Source: Agarophyton chilense
Lineage: Eukaryota; Rhodophyta; Florideophyceae; Gracilariales; Gracilariaceae
Length of the DNA: 64,000 bases
Assembly (NCBI GenBank): GCA_030374765.1
Contig: JARGXX010000097.1
Span: 186,001-250,000 of the forward strand
Direction of reading: 5' to 3'
Part shown: positions 1 through 11,012 of the stretch, piece after piece
Layout: each line of letters begins with the position of its first letter
Numbering within the stretch: position 1 is the first letter of the stretch
The notes under the pieces: generated by a model
Database searches by the model: none
Seen by the model: the letters and a program-made list of their open reading frames with translations, nothing else
What the model was told of the DNA's origin: nothing
Position numbers and translations under genes: made by a program

Positions 1-244
1 CATCCTCTTCTTGAGGTCCGACGACCTCAGGGTCAACTACGGTTTCTGTGGTGGGCTTGACTGCCGCTGCCACAGGGGCCGGTACATCCGAGAGATCTCG
101 TTTATCATTCACCGAGCGTGAGCGCGACATCGCTTGACGATACAGCCGCTCTCCGGCTTCAACAGATGAGGGGAGCCTCGGTTTTGGTGGTGGTCGCGCA
201 GGACCGGGGCGACCGGTACTCGACTGGCTTCGGGTCTTTGGCAT
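1..244 (-). CDS. Possible Gag N-terminus of a minus-strand Gypsy element (partial)
   Basis: An 81-codon ORF starts with ATG at 244 and stays open to the window edge. Its product is basic and proline/serine-rich (it begins MPKTRSQSSTGRPG), which fits a Gag N-terminal tail but has no diagnostic domain. Support comes from context: on the same strand a primer-binding-like site lies at about 440-457, and beyond it an LTR-like block (460-988). This gives the order LTR, PBS, leader, Gag on the minus strand. The rest of the element would lie left of the window. I infer the family from the leader and do not recognise the protein. Confidence 0.4.
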   Translation of the reverse strand, partial: MPKTRSQSSTGRPGPARPPPKPRLPSSVEAGERLYRQAMSRSRSVNDKRDLSDVPAPVAAAVKPTTETVVDPEVVGPQEED

Positions 245-459
245 CCTAGACCAAACCTGAGTCCAGGTGCGAACCAAATGGTGTCTTCGACTTCTCGACC
301 ACGTGTTCAACCACGATGAATTCCGCAATTGCCGGAGGTGGTTCGATAAACAATAACTGTAGTGATTCTACTTCTTCCAAGTATTGACATCGATTCCACG
401 TTCCAGGAACGAATTGTTCAGTGCAGCTGACCACAGTGGTTCTAAGTCGAGAGACCACT

Positions 460-988
460 TGTAGTATCCGCTCTAACAGAGAGAGCGGACACCTGCGACA
501 GCGTTCGCACTGTCGATGGGTCGCTTGCGGCGAAGTAAAAGGGGTTGTAGAGCTACAACACTAGCGAGCTGGAAGTGGGATGTAAGGCCACTACTCGCTA
601 GCGAGGGTGAACAGTGCAACTGTAAAACGTTGATGGAACGTAGGTACGAGACGGCTCGTGAAGTTGTTGGGGGCTGACTATCTATTATAGCTCGTCCGGA
701 TCTCCGGTTAAGGAATCCTAAGCGAGGAACAGAATAGTCATGATGCACATGTTGTCTCCTTTGCTTGGAGTCGGCGCTCACCTCTGGTGCACTATATACT
801 GTGTGACAGGGTGAGTGCCCAAATAAATATATAAGTAATACCCAGTGGTCAGCCACTTAGCCAAACCACTATATGGGTATGGTCCCTAATGGACGTCTAG
901 CTACAAAGGGTTGTAAAACCAGACACGTGGATCGCCACTACATGCGCCGTTGCAAGCTACTCCACTCGTGATACCACGTGTCCCAACA
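460..988 (-). repeat. Probable 5' LTR and primer site of minus-strand Gypsy C
   Basis: Read on the minus strand, the block begins TGTTGGGACACG and ends GATACTACA, the usual TG...CA form. A TATA-like stretch lies near 790-800. Immediately downstream (minus strand, about 457-440) is TGGTCTCTCGACTTAGAA, nearly identical to the sequence just after the 5' LTR of Gypsy B at 50226. This suggests the same tRNA primer. The outer border is inferred from where Gypsy A reverse-transcriptase similarity starts (about 1000). The partner LTR is outside the window, so length and borders are provisional. The leader, 245-439, shows nothing else. Confidence 0.45.
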
Positions 989-1017
989 CTGTACCCTGCC
1001 TCCTAGCATCCTACGCG

Positions 1018-4000
1018 GTGTGCCGTTTCATATCACAAGTTTGATGACATCACTCACTTATGAGTTCCAACCGCGACTTCGCAAAAAACCAACCCATCGG
1101 ATTCCCCGACATAGTCCAATACTACAGGCGTACCTGCCTGGTCAACCTGGATGACATAATCGTCTTCTCAGATAATCTGGACAAACATCTCACTGATGTG
1201 AGGGATATCATGACCACGTTACGAGATGCGGGTGTCACTCTTAAGTTGAAGAAATGTGACTTCTTCACGGACACCGTGAAGTATCTCGGCCATGTTATCC
1301 GTCCAGGACGTGTTACAATCGAGGAGACTCGTGTTAAGTCACTCAAAGAGGCTAAGGAACCGCCGACGCAAACCAAGCTTCGTTCTTTTCTGGGACTCGC
1401 GAACGTCTACCGACGATTCATCCTGCATTTTTCGGACAAAGCTGCACCGTTAAACGGGCTTTCGCGAAAAGGCCAACCACCAAAACTGGACCCCTTAACC
1501 CCCGTTCAAACGGAATCTTTCAACTCTCTTAAAGATTCTGTCGTCTCCGCCCCGATCCTCTCCTTGCCCAAGCCTGGAAGGCCCTTCACCGTAGATACGG
1601 ACGCTAGCGACTACCAAATAGGTTGTGCACTGTTTCAAACTGCACCCAATGGGGAAGGACGCCCCGTAGGGTACTTGTCCCGATTTCTCAACGTCCACGA
1701 GAAGAATTACTCCGTCTCGGAGAAGGAAAGCCTTGCAGTAGTGTGGGCATTACAAACGTTGCGCCCCTATCTCATGGGTAATCATTTCACCGTTTTTACG
1801 GACCACGCATCACTTAGATGGCTACTCTCCATCTCGAAGCCTTAAGGCCGCTTGATGCGTTGGCGTCTGCGTCTAGCGGAATTTTACTTTGACGTGCAGT
1901 ACCGAAAAGGATCGTGCAACACCCAAGCCGATGCTCTCTCTCGCCTGGTCACTACTGGCGAAGCACTGCCCGTCAAAGACGATGGAATACCCTGCTTTGC
2001 AGTGGATGGCGACGACGCTACTATCGAGGACGAGGAACGAGACACGGACTCTTCAGATTCCGGTTCCGAATTGGACGACTTTCTTCTCTCGGAAGATTCT
2101 GAGAAACCCTTTCCAGGGAACTTCGTTCCTATTACTACAGAAGAGATGATACAGAGGAAATTTGCTGACCCGTTCTGCGCGAAGGTCCGCGCTCAACTCA
2201 ATGGAGGGAATACTCTCCCCTTTCAGGTGAATGACGCCGGATACCTTGTACGGACCGTCGGATCGCACCCACAAATCGTGGTACCACATAACCTCCAGTC
2301 GAGAGTCTTGCGGTTGTCGCACTAATCCAACCTGAGTGGCCACGTCGGGGGACGGAAACTTTACCTCACCCTACGCCGTAACTTCTACTGTCTTGCCATG
2401 GCAGTGGACTGCTACGCAACGGTGCACTTTTGTACCGATTGCGCTTGGAACCGTGTCAAACTCCGCCGTCATGCGACGAAGTTGGAGCTGTTTCCAGCTC
2501 GCGCTCTATTGGAGTTTGTGGCCATCGATATACTCGGTCCCTTCCTTACCACTAAGCGGAAGTACAAGTTCTTACTCGTAATTACGAATCGCTTCTCAAA
2601 GCTGGTCCGGACCGTACCGTTACGGAAGATCTCCGCTATGAATGTGGCTCAAGCCTTCGTCCTACACTGGGTCTTCGTCTACGGTACACCGGTCAACCTC
2701 CTCTCCGATAACAGGAGACAGTTCGCCTCTCGTTTCTTCGAGGGTGTGTGTCGCATCTCGGACATTAAGAACCTGTTCACGACCACTTATCACCCCCAAA
2801 CTAATGGGCAGGCCGAACGGTTCAACCGGACATTACTTGCGACACTCCGTTCATACGTTGCAGACCACCCCAAAGATTGGGACTTGTTCACTGATGCACT
2901 CACCTCTGCGTACAATACGCAGGTGCACAGGACAATTGGATTAACTCCCTTCGAGTTGGTACTGTCCCGTACCCCACCGCCCGTGGCGCTGGAACCACAG
3001 CCCACGCTGGATACCTTTCCGTCACCGACTGCTTACCGCGAAGCGTGGAAAACTTGGCTGACGAAGCTCGTTCCCGCCGCATGGCGTTCAATGGGCCGAG
3101 CCCAGGCCGCTTACAAGCGTGACTTTGATACTAAAGCCCCTCGCTCGCCGCCACGTCTCGCCCCCGACGGTTATGTATTCATCCGCAAGGAGTATTGGAA
3201 CCCAGAGAAGGAGAAACGCCACAAGCTGTCACCCGTTGCCGACGGCCCCTTTCGGGTTATTTCGGTGGCTTTCGACACTGTCGTTGTTGAACTCGCTGGT
3301 AATCACGAACGCATCTCCCACGATCGCGTGGTATCGGCTCCTCCACCGTTTACATCCCAACCTACTGGTGTTACTGCTCCCGTTGAAACGGATTCCTCGA
3401 CCCCCTTACCCCAAGTCCACCCGCGTCCCTACGCGTTACCACACCCATCTCGGGGTTTGTCTGACCTTCCGCTACCCGCGGCGCCCAACCCGCAAAGAAT
3501 CGTGTCGCGCATTCGTCGCTCCTCTCCAGTCCACCAGACGGACACCAACTCCGGTGCATCGTCTAAGGAGGGGGAGGCGCCGGACAGCCGTCGTAATCCG
3601 GTCGATACCGTCGGTGGAAACGCCGCTCCGTCGCGTGTCATTCTTCGCCCATCAGGGGTGCCTGATACCGACGTCCTGCATGACTCGACGCAGTCGCTAT
3701 CCAAGCCTCAGAACGCAGCTGCAGATAGCGCCACCAACACTCGCCGAGGTGTCACCACACGTGCAACACGGAATGCAAATGCGCTCGACGCACCGCAGCC
3801 TGATACAGTACTAGTGGACGACGCACCGCCAAGTACCCCGCATAGGGAGGTGGATACATCCACGGCACCGACGCCGGACAGCCAGCCATTGAAACCCTCA
3901 CGTGACTACACGGAACCTCGCTGTGGGACAGAGATGTGCGACAATTCGCCACCGCCCCAGCGAATCTCACCGCCGAAGCGAGCTTCACCACGCCGATTAG

Positions 4001-4463
4001 CGGAATGATCACCCGGGTTACCCGCTGGTGTGGACCTTCCAACCGGAGTGGGAAGTGCCGAAACAAGTCCGGCACTTGGAGAAAATGAACCGCCGAACTC
4101 GGGTCGACATTCTACTCAGCCGAGGACTGCCTTGCGCGCTACAAGATCCGACCGGAGCGAAGCCGCCCGATGCGTGACCACTTCGGTACCCCCTGGCTCA
4201 GGACGGGTACCACCCGAAAAAAGCGACACCATCATACGGGATGGCCGGGAAGTATACCGGAAAGAGTTCGTGGTCGGACGCATTCTCGAGCACTCCTACC
4301 ACCCAAAGGGTATCTCCAATACTTGGTCCGTTGGTACGGGTACGGCCCCGAATGGGATTCAGACGAACCGATAGAGCACCTACCGCGGTCAAAGGTGGTA
4401 CAGTATCATCGTCGTACTGTCACGGCTTTGCTGGCTACCATAGACCGAGCCCAAGTGGGATAA
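1018..4463 (+). pseudogene. Gypsy A pol remnant: RT end, RNase H, integrase, chromodomain
   Basis: RT remains are visible around 1135-1280 (LDDIIVFS, then GHVIRPG). RNase H follows from about 1590 (TDASDYQIGCALFQ, later FTDHASLRWLL). Integrase lies at about 2480-2960, with FVAIDILGPF, LLSDN and TYHPQTNGQAERFNRTL, the Asp-Asp-Glu core layout of Ty3/Gypsy. A GPY/F-like segment at about 3240-3350 is followed by a long Pro/Ser-rich linker to about 4010. A chromodomain-like segment at about 4260-4420 includes VRWYGYGPEWDSDEPIEHL. Such domains are known to steer chromovirus integration toward chromatin marks. The reading frame is broken several times, so this is a fossil. Confidence 0.85.
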
Positions 4464-4792
4464 GTAGACACCCGATGGGGATAAAGGAACAGAAGATCTG
4501 GATAAGGACCCTTGGAAGAAGGAGAAGATGCACAGAAGACCTGGAGAAGGACACTCAGAAGAAGTGGAAGAGAAGACAGAAAACAAATACGTCATAGACG
4601 GAAGCAGTTTACTATTTTCGGAGTTGCTGCACACACTACCGCACAGCGGTATATACTAACCAAGATCACAAGGGATTAGTTAGAAGAACCCGGATTACCG
4701 TGCGCGCCAGCCGAATTGCTAGCGGAATTACTCCCGCCGGCCAGGCGTGCCACGAGGGCGTCTCTCATCGTACCGATGTCGCCGCTCGGCGC
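4464..4792. other. AG-rich linker between chromodomain and antisense ORF
   Basis: About 150 bases after the chromodomain are strongly purine-rich on the plus strand (GAAGAAGGAGAAG-type runs). A shorter purine-rich stretch sits at the same place in the second Gypsy A copy (about 59335-59420). No ORF with family similarity was seen. It may simply be the 3' end of pol transcripts. Confidence 0.35.
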
Positions 4793-5179
4793 TTACGCGT
4801 TCAGTCTAACACCCCGAAGGAACTGGGAGATCACGACTGCCTCTGGGCGCATGGGAACCTCGATAACTTCCGGTTCGTCCGGCAACGCCGCCGCCACTGG
4901 ATCGACCACCACACCTGCGTGAGTCGTTCCCTGCGCCGGCTGCGCCGTAGTATCGGCACCATCGGGGTCTCCCACGTCTTCTATGACCTCGTCGCCACGG
5001 TATTCGCCCTCCTCCTCCGGGAGATCATCACCGCCATAGACGTAGTAGAAGTCATCCGAGTTGACAAACCTCACGGGGTGCCGGTATGGTATGCCTCGCG
5101 GAGCCATCCGGAGTGCCGACGCCTCTGCCTCGAAGATCTCTTGCTGCTCCCATGGGTTAAAGAAGAAGAAATATCCCGC

Positions 5180-6340
5180 CTACGGCGTGCGACGCCCCGG
5201 ATACCGATCAGCCCCTACGGCTTCTTGACCACGGCCGCTCTGCAGGACAGGCACGAAAGCCCAGTCGACAAGCCCAATGATGTCGATGAACTCCTGAGCT
5301 TCATCAGAGTTATTGACACCTCCAAGAGGGAGTTGAAGGTCCAGCTGCCGGATGTTACCACGCAAACGCGGAGGAAGATACCACAGTCGATACTGGTCGT
5401 AGGCTTCCCACAAGATGTACGCCGCGGCGCGGACTGCCCATTCGGTTAGGACCACGGACCATAAGCCGCAGTGCGGATCCTCAATTAGGTACGAGCCCAG
5501 ATAGGAGACGACTGGAGGCAACTCCACGTAACATCCCCGACACACCTCGACGGAGGACCACCACCCAGGCAGGGGAACGTATCGCCCGAACTGATAGAAG
5601 GGACTAATCCGGTTTATCTCCGTGTTCTGGTAAGGGACAAAGAACCCAAAGCGGGATCTGCCCCGACGCTCATCGCGGATGAAGTTCTGTAACAACCGAT
5701 ATCGGGACTCACGACGAAGGTGACGGAACTCGGCACGAATGATCGGACGGACCCAGCAGATCGCTTCTTGACGCGCTTGCGGTTGACCGCGCAATGCGTA
5801 AGTTTCCAACGCGGCAAGGCCGTCACAATAGCCGATCTCACCTTGAGTCCGGTACATCCGTAGGTCGAAGCCGAATTCGTCAGGGATGGGGTATTGGAAG
5901 TTCGCCCGGCTGATCCGTGAGTAACCGATGCGGACGAATATACAATGCACCTCTTCCGCCGACTCGCGCCTTCGCCGCAGAATCGCGTGAATGGGAACCG
6001 CCACACGGCGTCGCCAGTCCCACGAAGTGGTGATTAAAGCCGGCAGCTCGCCCGGGAGACGCGCATTGCCATCAGCATACGCGGCCACGAGTTCTTCGTC
6101 GAAGACCGCTGTCGGATGGAACCACGGAGCTCTCAGGAGAATCGCCGCATGTTGACGCGGGTTTAACCCGACGAGTTCGTCGTAACTGGGCCAGTTGTCC
6201 TCTGCATAAGTGATGTGGCTTGAAGCTTCAACGGGACCCCTGGATCGACTCGGCGCGATTGACGAGGCACTCCCCCGCGGAAGGGGAGCCGAATGGAAAC
6301 CGGAGAAGTAACCCCAGCGGGGATTGTTACCACCGTTCAT
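5180..6340 (-). CDS. Antisense ORF of Gypsy A (386 aa, unknown function)
   Basis: This ORF lies between the chromodomain and the 3' LTR but on the strand opposite to pol. The first ATG is at 6340; the open frame itself reaches back to the LTR border near 6580. The product is rich in Trp, Tyr and Arg, with conserved-looking stretches RRGRSRFGFFVPYQN and IEDPHCGLWSVV, and one hydrophobic segment that could be membrane-associated. The minus strand of the second Gypsy A copy (about 60030-60720) shows RRARSRFGNLVPYQN and LEDPQSGLWFII in the same order, although the DNA has diverged. This argues for real coding. Similarity continues past the main ORF to about 4793, with FVNSDDFYYVYGG here and FVDADEYYHVYDG in copy 2. 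Antisense ORFs in this position are known from some plant Gypsy lineages. I recognise no domain. Confidence 0.6.
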   Translation of the reverse strand: MNGGNNPRWGYFSGFHSAPLPRGSASSIAPSRSRGPVEASSHITYAEDNWPSYDELVGLNPRQHAAILLRAPWFHPTAVFDEELVAAYADGNARLPGELPALITTSWDWRRRVAVPIHAILRRRRESAEEVHCIFVRIGYSRISRANFQYPIPDEFGFDLRMYRTQGEIGYCDGLAALETYALRGQPQARQEAICWVRPIIRAEFRHLRRESRYRLLQNFIRDERRGRSRFGFFVPYQNTEINRISPFYQFGRYVPLPGWWSSVEVCRGCYVELPPVVSYLGSYLIEDPHCGLWSVVLTEWAVRAAAYILWEAYDQYRLWYLPPRLRGNIRQLDLQLPLGGVNNSDEAQEFIDIIGLVDWAFVPVLQSGRGQEAVGADRYPGRRTP

Positions 6341-6567
6341 CCGGAGTACTGGTCGCCGAGGTATCGAGATGTGGTCGCGGGAAGTTGGCGTACGATGCGG
6401 AAGAGCGCTCCAAGTTCGAGGAGTGGTTACCGCGTTGGTGCGTTTGTCGTTCGGTTGTGCAGCTCTGCCTTCCCCAGTCGAGTTGTCGCTGGACGCGTTA
6501 CGCGGCTCGCATTTATGCCGGTTGGACCGTTGCCTCCCCGCTATGTCGACGGCGTGTTCGTCACCTA

Positions 6568-7467
6568 AGGAGGAGGATATGAAGGACAATGCCCTTCAAG
6601 GGCGTTTCTTCCCAGGACTTAGAGGTTTCGCTCGCTTGAGGACTAGCTTGGTCTATGATAAGCTATACCGCTATTGCGTGCCGACGGCCGGTTAGGACCG
6701 GAGGTGCACACTGGTGGAACACGTGGACTGCACGGATGCCGCCGCTCGAGTGCGAGGCGTGCCATACGTGGCCCGGACTCTACCTAATGGTTAGTATTAT
6801 TTAGTATTTTTTAGTATTTATTTAGCAACTCTATCGCTATTTAGTGTCTATTTTTCGGGCGCGCGCCCACTGTCAGGGGCTGCGCGCCACACTACTTAGG
6901 AGGTTGGGCACTGCTCCTCAGTAAACACCCTCTTGGGAGATCCCAAGGAGGGAGTCTTGGCTCTGAACTTTTCGCCTTCGGCGCGTCTTCACCGCATACT
7001 GCGTGAGCGCCCGTTGCATGTTAGTTCATCCACCTCTCTGTCAACCAGAGTGCTACCACCACCGTGGGTTCATATTTAATCGCCGACAATTGTCGTAGTC
7101 TCGCCCCTGTATAGGGTTTCGCCCCCGTTTTCCTCTTGTTCTCCTTTTTGCCTCTGGTGAGTGGCCGCCTCACTCACCCCGCTCGTCCATCTCATACGAG
7201 TGTTTCCTCGCTCCTTTTCCTACAATCCCCGTTGCACCACTTCGCCTAGGATTGGTCACACCCCGGACTGTGCCGTGCTCACCTAAATACTGTAGGTATA
7301 TCCCGCCGGATTGGCCTCGGTCTTAAACCCGACTTCGTCGTGCTTTTCCAGAGTGGCTCTGTTTCTGTTCTCCTCTGGGACGCGTCTCCTCCGCCTGAGG
7401 CGTGTCTCCCAAGACAGGAAGATCTTGAACATATTCGTGGTGTCTCCGCTCCAAGCGTTGTCCTACA
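6568..7467 (+). repeat. Polypurine tract and 3' LTR of Gypsy A copy 1
   Basis: AAGGAGGAGGA (6568-6578) is a polypurine tract. The LTR then starts TGAAGGACAATG at 6580 and ends CCTACA at 7467 (about 888 bp). The second copy has the same layout: a purine tract, TGAAGTGCAACC at 61360, and an end near 62087. Shared internal blocks include TTATTTAGTATT-like runs and a TTGTCGTA(G/A)T(C/T)TCGC motif. Both borders are inferred from this comparison, because no intact pair of LTRs exists for this family in the window. Confidence 0.65.
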
Positions 7468-8563
7468 GAAATATGAAACTTGCACAATCAAATTATGCTA
7501 GAACGATTTTAAATCGATTCAATATGGAGTCGTGCAAAGAATTTAATACGCCCATGGAAGCAAATATAATTCTTCGAAAGAAAGATAATAAGGAAACGAA
7601 TATTGAAAACATCCCGTACAGAAAACTTATCGGCTCTTTGATGTACTTGATGCTGGAAAGAAGACCAGACTTGGCTTATGCTATTGGGGTACTCGGGCAG
7701 TTTTCTGAAAATCATTCGATGGAGCATTGGAAAGCCTGGAAGCGAATATTGAGGCATTTACAGAAGACCAGGGATTCCTTCTTGCTGTATGCAAGAGATG
7801 AAAGACCCAAAGTAACATTAAGCAGTGATGCAAGTTGGGGAAATACAGAAGAACGAAAATCTATCTCTGGAATTGGGACTTACTACGGAAAATTCCTTAT
7901 ATCATGGAGCACCACAAAGCAGAATACTGTTGCTCTGTCATCCACTGAAGCCGAACTAATAGCGCTATCTGAGACTGTAAAAGAAGGACAATGGATTTCA
8001 GAATTATTGTATGACTTGACATCTGAAATTATCACCCCTTTCAAAATCTTTATTGACAATCAGTCTACGATTACCATATCTAAAAACGAAGGCAGTCATG
8101 GAAAGATCAAAAATATATCTATAAGATATTTTTATGTCCAAGAATGTTTGAAGAATGGAGAGCTAGTTGTTGAGTACTGTCGAACAGAAGATATGGCAGC
8201 TGATATTTTTACAAAGTCACTGAACAGAATCAAGCACTGGAATTTCATGAATATGCTTGGGTGAAGGCAGTTATCAAGTTGAGGGAGAGTGTTGTAGAAA
8301 CCTTTAGATGGTCTTAAGGAAACAACTAGAAACTCCTCTATGAATTAGAACTGTGTAGAAGCATCCAGAAGCTTCCATAGAACATTTATTGTAGAAACTC
8401 TAAGAACTATCTTAGAAGAAATGCTGTGCTTCTAGAACAAAGTAGAGTTTCTTTAGAGCACTATAAAAGAATTTAAGAATAAAGAATGAGTCTCGAAAAA
8501 CGAACTCAAGTCTACACTTCACCAAGTTATCTGCGTTCTAAGTGTACTCCAAACCATCACTCA
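7468..8563 (+). mobile_element. Copia D 3' fragment with 3' LTR
   Basis: This is the 3' part of a Ty1/Copia element. It holds the end of reverse transcriptase and RNase H, a purine tract (GAGGGAGAG, 8281-8289) and a 3' LTR (8290-8563, starting TGTTGTAGAAACC and ending about CACTCA). Its 5' part is missing because Gypsy A ends directly against it, which suggests Gypsy A inserted into Copia D. Its LTR ends exactly where palindrome arm homology begins (8563, matching 41861). Copia D therefore probably inserted into the left arm. Confidence 0.75.
7470..8263 (+). CDS. Copia D pol C-terminus (RT end and RNase H), partial
   Basis: About 264 codons are open. Copia signatures are in order: ILNRFNMESCKEFNTPM, YRKLIGSLMYL, RPDLAYAIGVLGQF, a DASWGN...SISG RNase H core, STEAELIALSE, IDNQSTITIS, then ADIFTKSL near the end. 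The upstream gag-pol portion is absent from this place. The stop codon is followed within 20 bases by the polypurine tract, as is normal for Copia. Confidence 0.8.
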
Positions 8564-9534
8564 GCGGCCATCATCTTCATCGACAGAATTTTAGCAGCCA
8601 AAGCAGTGGTAGAAAGGGAATTCCGAACAGATGAACAAGTAGAATGCGTGCTTTTAAAGAGCGTGTAAGTTGGGTTCTACTTGTTAGCTATTGGACCAAC
8701 TACGTTAGAATCAAAGACGTAACAAGTCCATCTTGCTTGCGCACCACGAAACTGTTGAGGCGCTGCGCCCATCCTCTTCATCCCACTTTTTGTCTGTTCT
8801 TGATTATACTTACCGAAAGCTTTTGATCTGAACTCTCTCCAATGAATTTATTCTGTGACGCTGTAAGATGACGTCCATCATGTAATGATAACAGCTCCAG
8901 CTGGGCAGAAGGAGTCACAAACCCATTAGCGGTTACATCTCAAACCGTTTTACTTTTGTTTGCTTATTTTGAGTCATCGGGAGCTTCGAGATAAAACCAT
9001 CATTTGTTCACTTCCCTTGAAAATAAAAGGCACCAATACCTAATCCTTAAAAAATTGGCAGAGATAAACAGCGGTCTCCAGTTCTTTATTTAATAATCTA
9101 ATGAGGTCTGCATAAATGTGTAAAATTAGGTTACATTTTGAGGAGCTATTTGCTATCTGTTTTTGGGAAAGAGCTGTTGAGGCCACTTCTACCACGCAAA
9201 GGTAAGTGAAAGCTTGTATTTTGGGTAAGCGTACCCTTCTGTTTTTACATTTTCTTCGTTGTCCTTCTTTCTCACTCTGACCCTCGCGATCCAGGTTCCG
9301 ATATTTCAGCTCGCGAGTGGTTGTGTCCGCGCCACCCGTGGACACGACCCCATACAAAGGCCGACAGTAAGTGTGTGCAGAAGTGTGCAACACAGTGTAA
9401 GTTACAACTCTACAGGTGTACTTAGTGTGACACACTGACAGTACTGACAGTCAATGTTTATAATGCTTGCAGTACACGAATACAGTAAAAGTAACAGCGC
9501 CGTGAAACGTCGTGCGTACTATTATAGTTGTTCA

Positions 9535-9945
9535 TGAATGAACATCCCGTTATACGGGAGAATCGCCAGGAAGAGCAGATGCCATAATCGCAATACACAA
9601 GCTTAACGCGGCTCACTTTGCGGCTGAGCGCGACTCGTTCCGCAGCTCAACGCAACTTTGCAGCTAACTGCAACGAACTTGAAAGTGGAACAGAAATCCA
9701 GACGCACACATTGACGAAGACAATACAAGCCACACAAGGCTGCTCCATGTGTCGACCACAGATTGCATTGCGATCACGCCTTGATCACGTCACTGTCAGT
9801 GCTCTAGAGCACCAGGCCATCACGTCCACAAAAGCAGCAGTTCGATCGATGCGACGTGCCCACACTAGCATTTACGTTGTGTGTCGGTTCGTTCGAATTC
9901 TTTCTCGAAAGTTCAAGCTATGTCACGGGACATAAATATCTGTGT
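9535..9945 (+). repeat. Dispersed module R, copy 1 (left arm)
   Basis: About 400 bp is similar, at roughly 70% by eye, to 20505-20830 in the same arm and orientation. Shared stretches include GCTAACTGCAACGAACTTGA-like sequence, an ACACAC-containing block and CATCACGTCCACA. Read as protein, both copies give related 90-105-residue ORFs (CNELESGTEI against CNELDGETKI). Copy 2 sits just upstream of a minus-strand ORF, so the module may be a promoter or 5' region rather than coding. Mirror copies lie in the right arm. Confidence 0.6.
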
Positions 9946-10146
9946 TGCCACATTGTCGTCACTATGACGCATAGTCAGAGAAACCACATTACTCGTTCCT
10001 TGAAGGGCTATAATCCAAGAACTAGAACGTAAATTTAACTAAAGGTCTGTATGCTACAAGATCCGTCGCAAATCCTGAGTTTCAACCCACAGTTGGCCTG
10101 GGATGTCTCTCATTCTCTCGGTGGAAAATAAAGTAGCGAGAAAAGC

Positions 10147-10740
10147 TCACCACATCATACACAACATTTGAAGATGGCCAGTTCTAGTTCTACGTTGACA
10201 GGATACATGTTTTGGCATCTTAGTCCTCCACAACACAAATACATGTCCTGTGTCTATGTCATAGACAGCCATGCAATAGTTTACTCTTCCATACTGCCTT
10301 TCGTTAATGAAAGCAGGTTCTGTACCAGGGTTACCAAAAGGCCGTGGTCTACCGTTGGTGCAGTGTTTATACAGAAAAGCGTTTCTTCTTTTTCTATTAT
10401 TGATAGAAGCAAAACCCTGGGCGCCTGATGTGGCAATCACTACCGTATATGAGAGACAATACAAATCAAAATCACCGATCATGCTTTCAGTGTCATTTCG
10501 ACCCCGCTGATGTCAGGATCAGAGCAAACATAACACTGCACTTTCAAATTTTTCTTGTGGAAGCTTTTCGTACTTCCACTATTGCACTATTGCGCAGTCG
10601 CTTCCAATCTTCGTACTCCTGACGAATTCCTGGGGAGCTCTGGCGCTCTTGCTGGTCGTCTCTACCGGCATTCACACCTTCTTGCTGAGCGGATAGTAGC
10701 GCAACGCTTCATTAGGTTTTCTCAATTGTTACACGTGGCA
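10147..10740 (-). CDS. Unknown ORF region, left arm
   Basis: On the minus strand, 10482-10147 encodes 111 residues with a Cys/Trp/Tyr-rich composition (NYCMAVYDIDTGHVFVLWR). Upstream in another frame is a Lys/Ser-rich stretch with VQCYACSDPDISG, which could be metal-binding. The same pair occurs in the right arm with a few substitutions and small indels. I do not recognise a family. It may be a decayed gene or an exon set. Confidence that it is coding is low. Confidence 0.3.
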
Positions 10741-10786
10741 TAAAGATATCCGAAATTGTTTTGGAGCTCTGTTTTGATGTGCTTTA

Positions 10787-10999
10787 TATGAGTGAAGAAA
10801 CAGTGAACAACAAAGAGTTGTCTCAGAAGTGAGAGCAGAAACGCTCTCACTGCGAGACCTTTATATACAGCAAGCATAATGTAAACGGTAGGATAAGAGC
10901 GGTCGTGAAACTATTGAGAATATGACCATACAAAATAACATAGCACAACGGTTGTAAACGTCCGTGATGCATTATGAGTGTCCTTGACGGACTCTGACA
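10787..10999 (-). repeat. 3' LTR of Copia E
   Basis: This 213-bp repeat starts TGTCAGAGTCCG on the minus strand and ends CACTCATA. It contains an internal TATATA box-like stretch (about 10860-10866). It matches the other LTR except for one base. Confidence 0.93.
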
Positions 11000-11012
11000 C
11001 CCCCCCTCGACC

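Larger units (their letters stand above)
1000..7467 (+). mobile_element. Ty3/Gypsy chromovirus A, copy 1 (5'-truncated fossil)
   Basis: From 5' to 3' it holds the end of reverse transcriptase, RNase H, integrase with a GPY/F-like region, a chromodomain-like segment, an AG-rich linker, an ORF on the opposite strand, a polypurine tract and a 3' LTR. The upstream part is cut off by the minus-strand Gypsy C. The right end abuts a Copia RNase H region, so Gypsy A probably inserted into that Copia element. It is broken, with several interruptions in pol. A second, older copy of the same family lies at about 47945-62087. Because its 5' LTR is missing, its age cannot be estimated from LTRs. Confidence 0.85.
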
